Assembly: GCA_017431145.1 (NCBI GenBank)
Contig: JAFRLQ010000127.1
Span: forward strand, 1 to 43,682
DNA length: 43,682 nucleotides
Source: Clostridia bacterium
GTDB lineage: Bacteria; Bacillota; Clostridia; Christensenellales; Maliibacteriaceae
Direction of reading: 5' to 3'
Shown: piece after piece, positions 43,613-43,682 of the stretch
How the letters are laid out: each line of letters opens with the position of its first letter
Numbering within the stretch: the first letter of the stretch is position 1
The notes under the pieces: model-generated
Database searches by the model: none
What the model saw: only the letters and a program-made list of their open reading frames with translations
What the model was told of the DNA's origin: nothing
Made by a program: the position numbers and the translations under genes

Positions 43613-43682
43613 GACAGAATTATTCTGGTTACAGTATAGATCGATGATCCTCATGCGAAAAGGGATAGAATCACCGAAATCA

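Overview
The window looks like a moderately G+C-rich Clostridia chromosome (Bacillota, probably a gut Lachnospiraceae/Oscillospiraceae relative). The evidence is the gene content: a type III glutamine synthetase, an ANTAR antiterminator protein, a split glutamate synthase, dapL, strong AAGGAGG ribosome sites, extended -10 promoters and Sec lipoproteins. I cannot name a genus from sequence alone.

Region 1 (1-1006) holds the tail of a VOC/glyoxalase-fold gene and an unknown multi-pass membrane protein, closed by a bidirectional terminator.

Region 2 (1014-20042) is a nitrogen and glutamine supercluster. A minus-strand operon (7854 to 1014) encodes a split glutamate synthase (class II amidotransferase, FMN/Fe-S core, polyferredoxin, FAD oxidoreductase, GXGXG subunit), a GlnA-type glutamine synthetase and an ANTAR-domain protein with a degenerate receiver. 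Divergent from it, a plus-strand series encodes GlnN (type III glutamine synthetase), an Amt-PII fusion, AsnB, GlmS, GuaA, PyrG and DapL. So ammonium uptake, ammonium capture and four glutamine-consuming amidotransferases are collinear. The 390-bp divergent region carries two good sigma-A-type promoters. Each transcript starts with hexaloop hairpins (A at loop position 1, G at position 4, the known ANTAR target signature) that share bases with the 5' arm of an intrinsic terminator: one such unit on the minus leader and two in tandem on the plus leader. I infer that the operon-encoded ANTAR protein controls both directions by antitermination. This is the best-supported regulatory system in the window.

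Region 3 (20043-28107) is a plant-glycan or glycoside locus: GH78 alpha-L-rhamnosidase, GPH-family sugar symporter and GH3 beta-glycosidase in one minus operon, with a divergent AraC regulator. Two direct repeats 20 bp apart lie between the promoters.

Region 4 (28108-35718) contains small envelope or unknown genes: a zinc-ribbon membrane protein, a 74-residue protein, a beta-propeller-like lipoprotein, a striking lipoprotein with a complete cysteine-desulfurase-like PLP domain, an XRE regulator with a TPR-like region, and a large Cna_B-repeat lipoprotein preceded by a structured leader.

Region 5 (about 35737-40925) is an A+T-richer defence remnant or island: the C-terminal piece of a type I restriction HsdR, a frameshifted PD-(D/E)XK nuclease, and a 995-residue primase-helicase-PLD protein of the TOTE conflict-system type.

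Region 6 (40926-43682) returns to host-like composition with an acyltransferase-3 membrane protein and O-acetylhomoserine sulfhydrylase (metY), ending in a possible structured RNA downstream of an extended -10 promoter.
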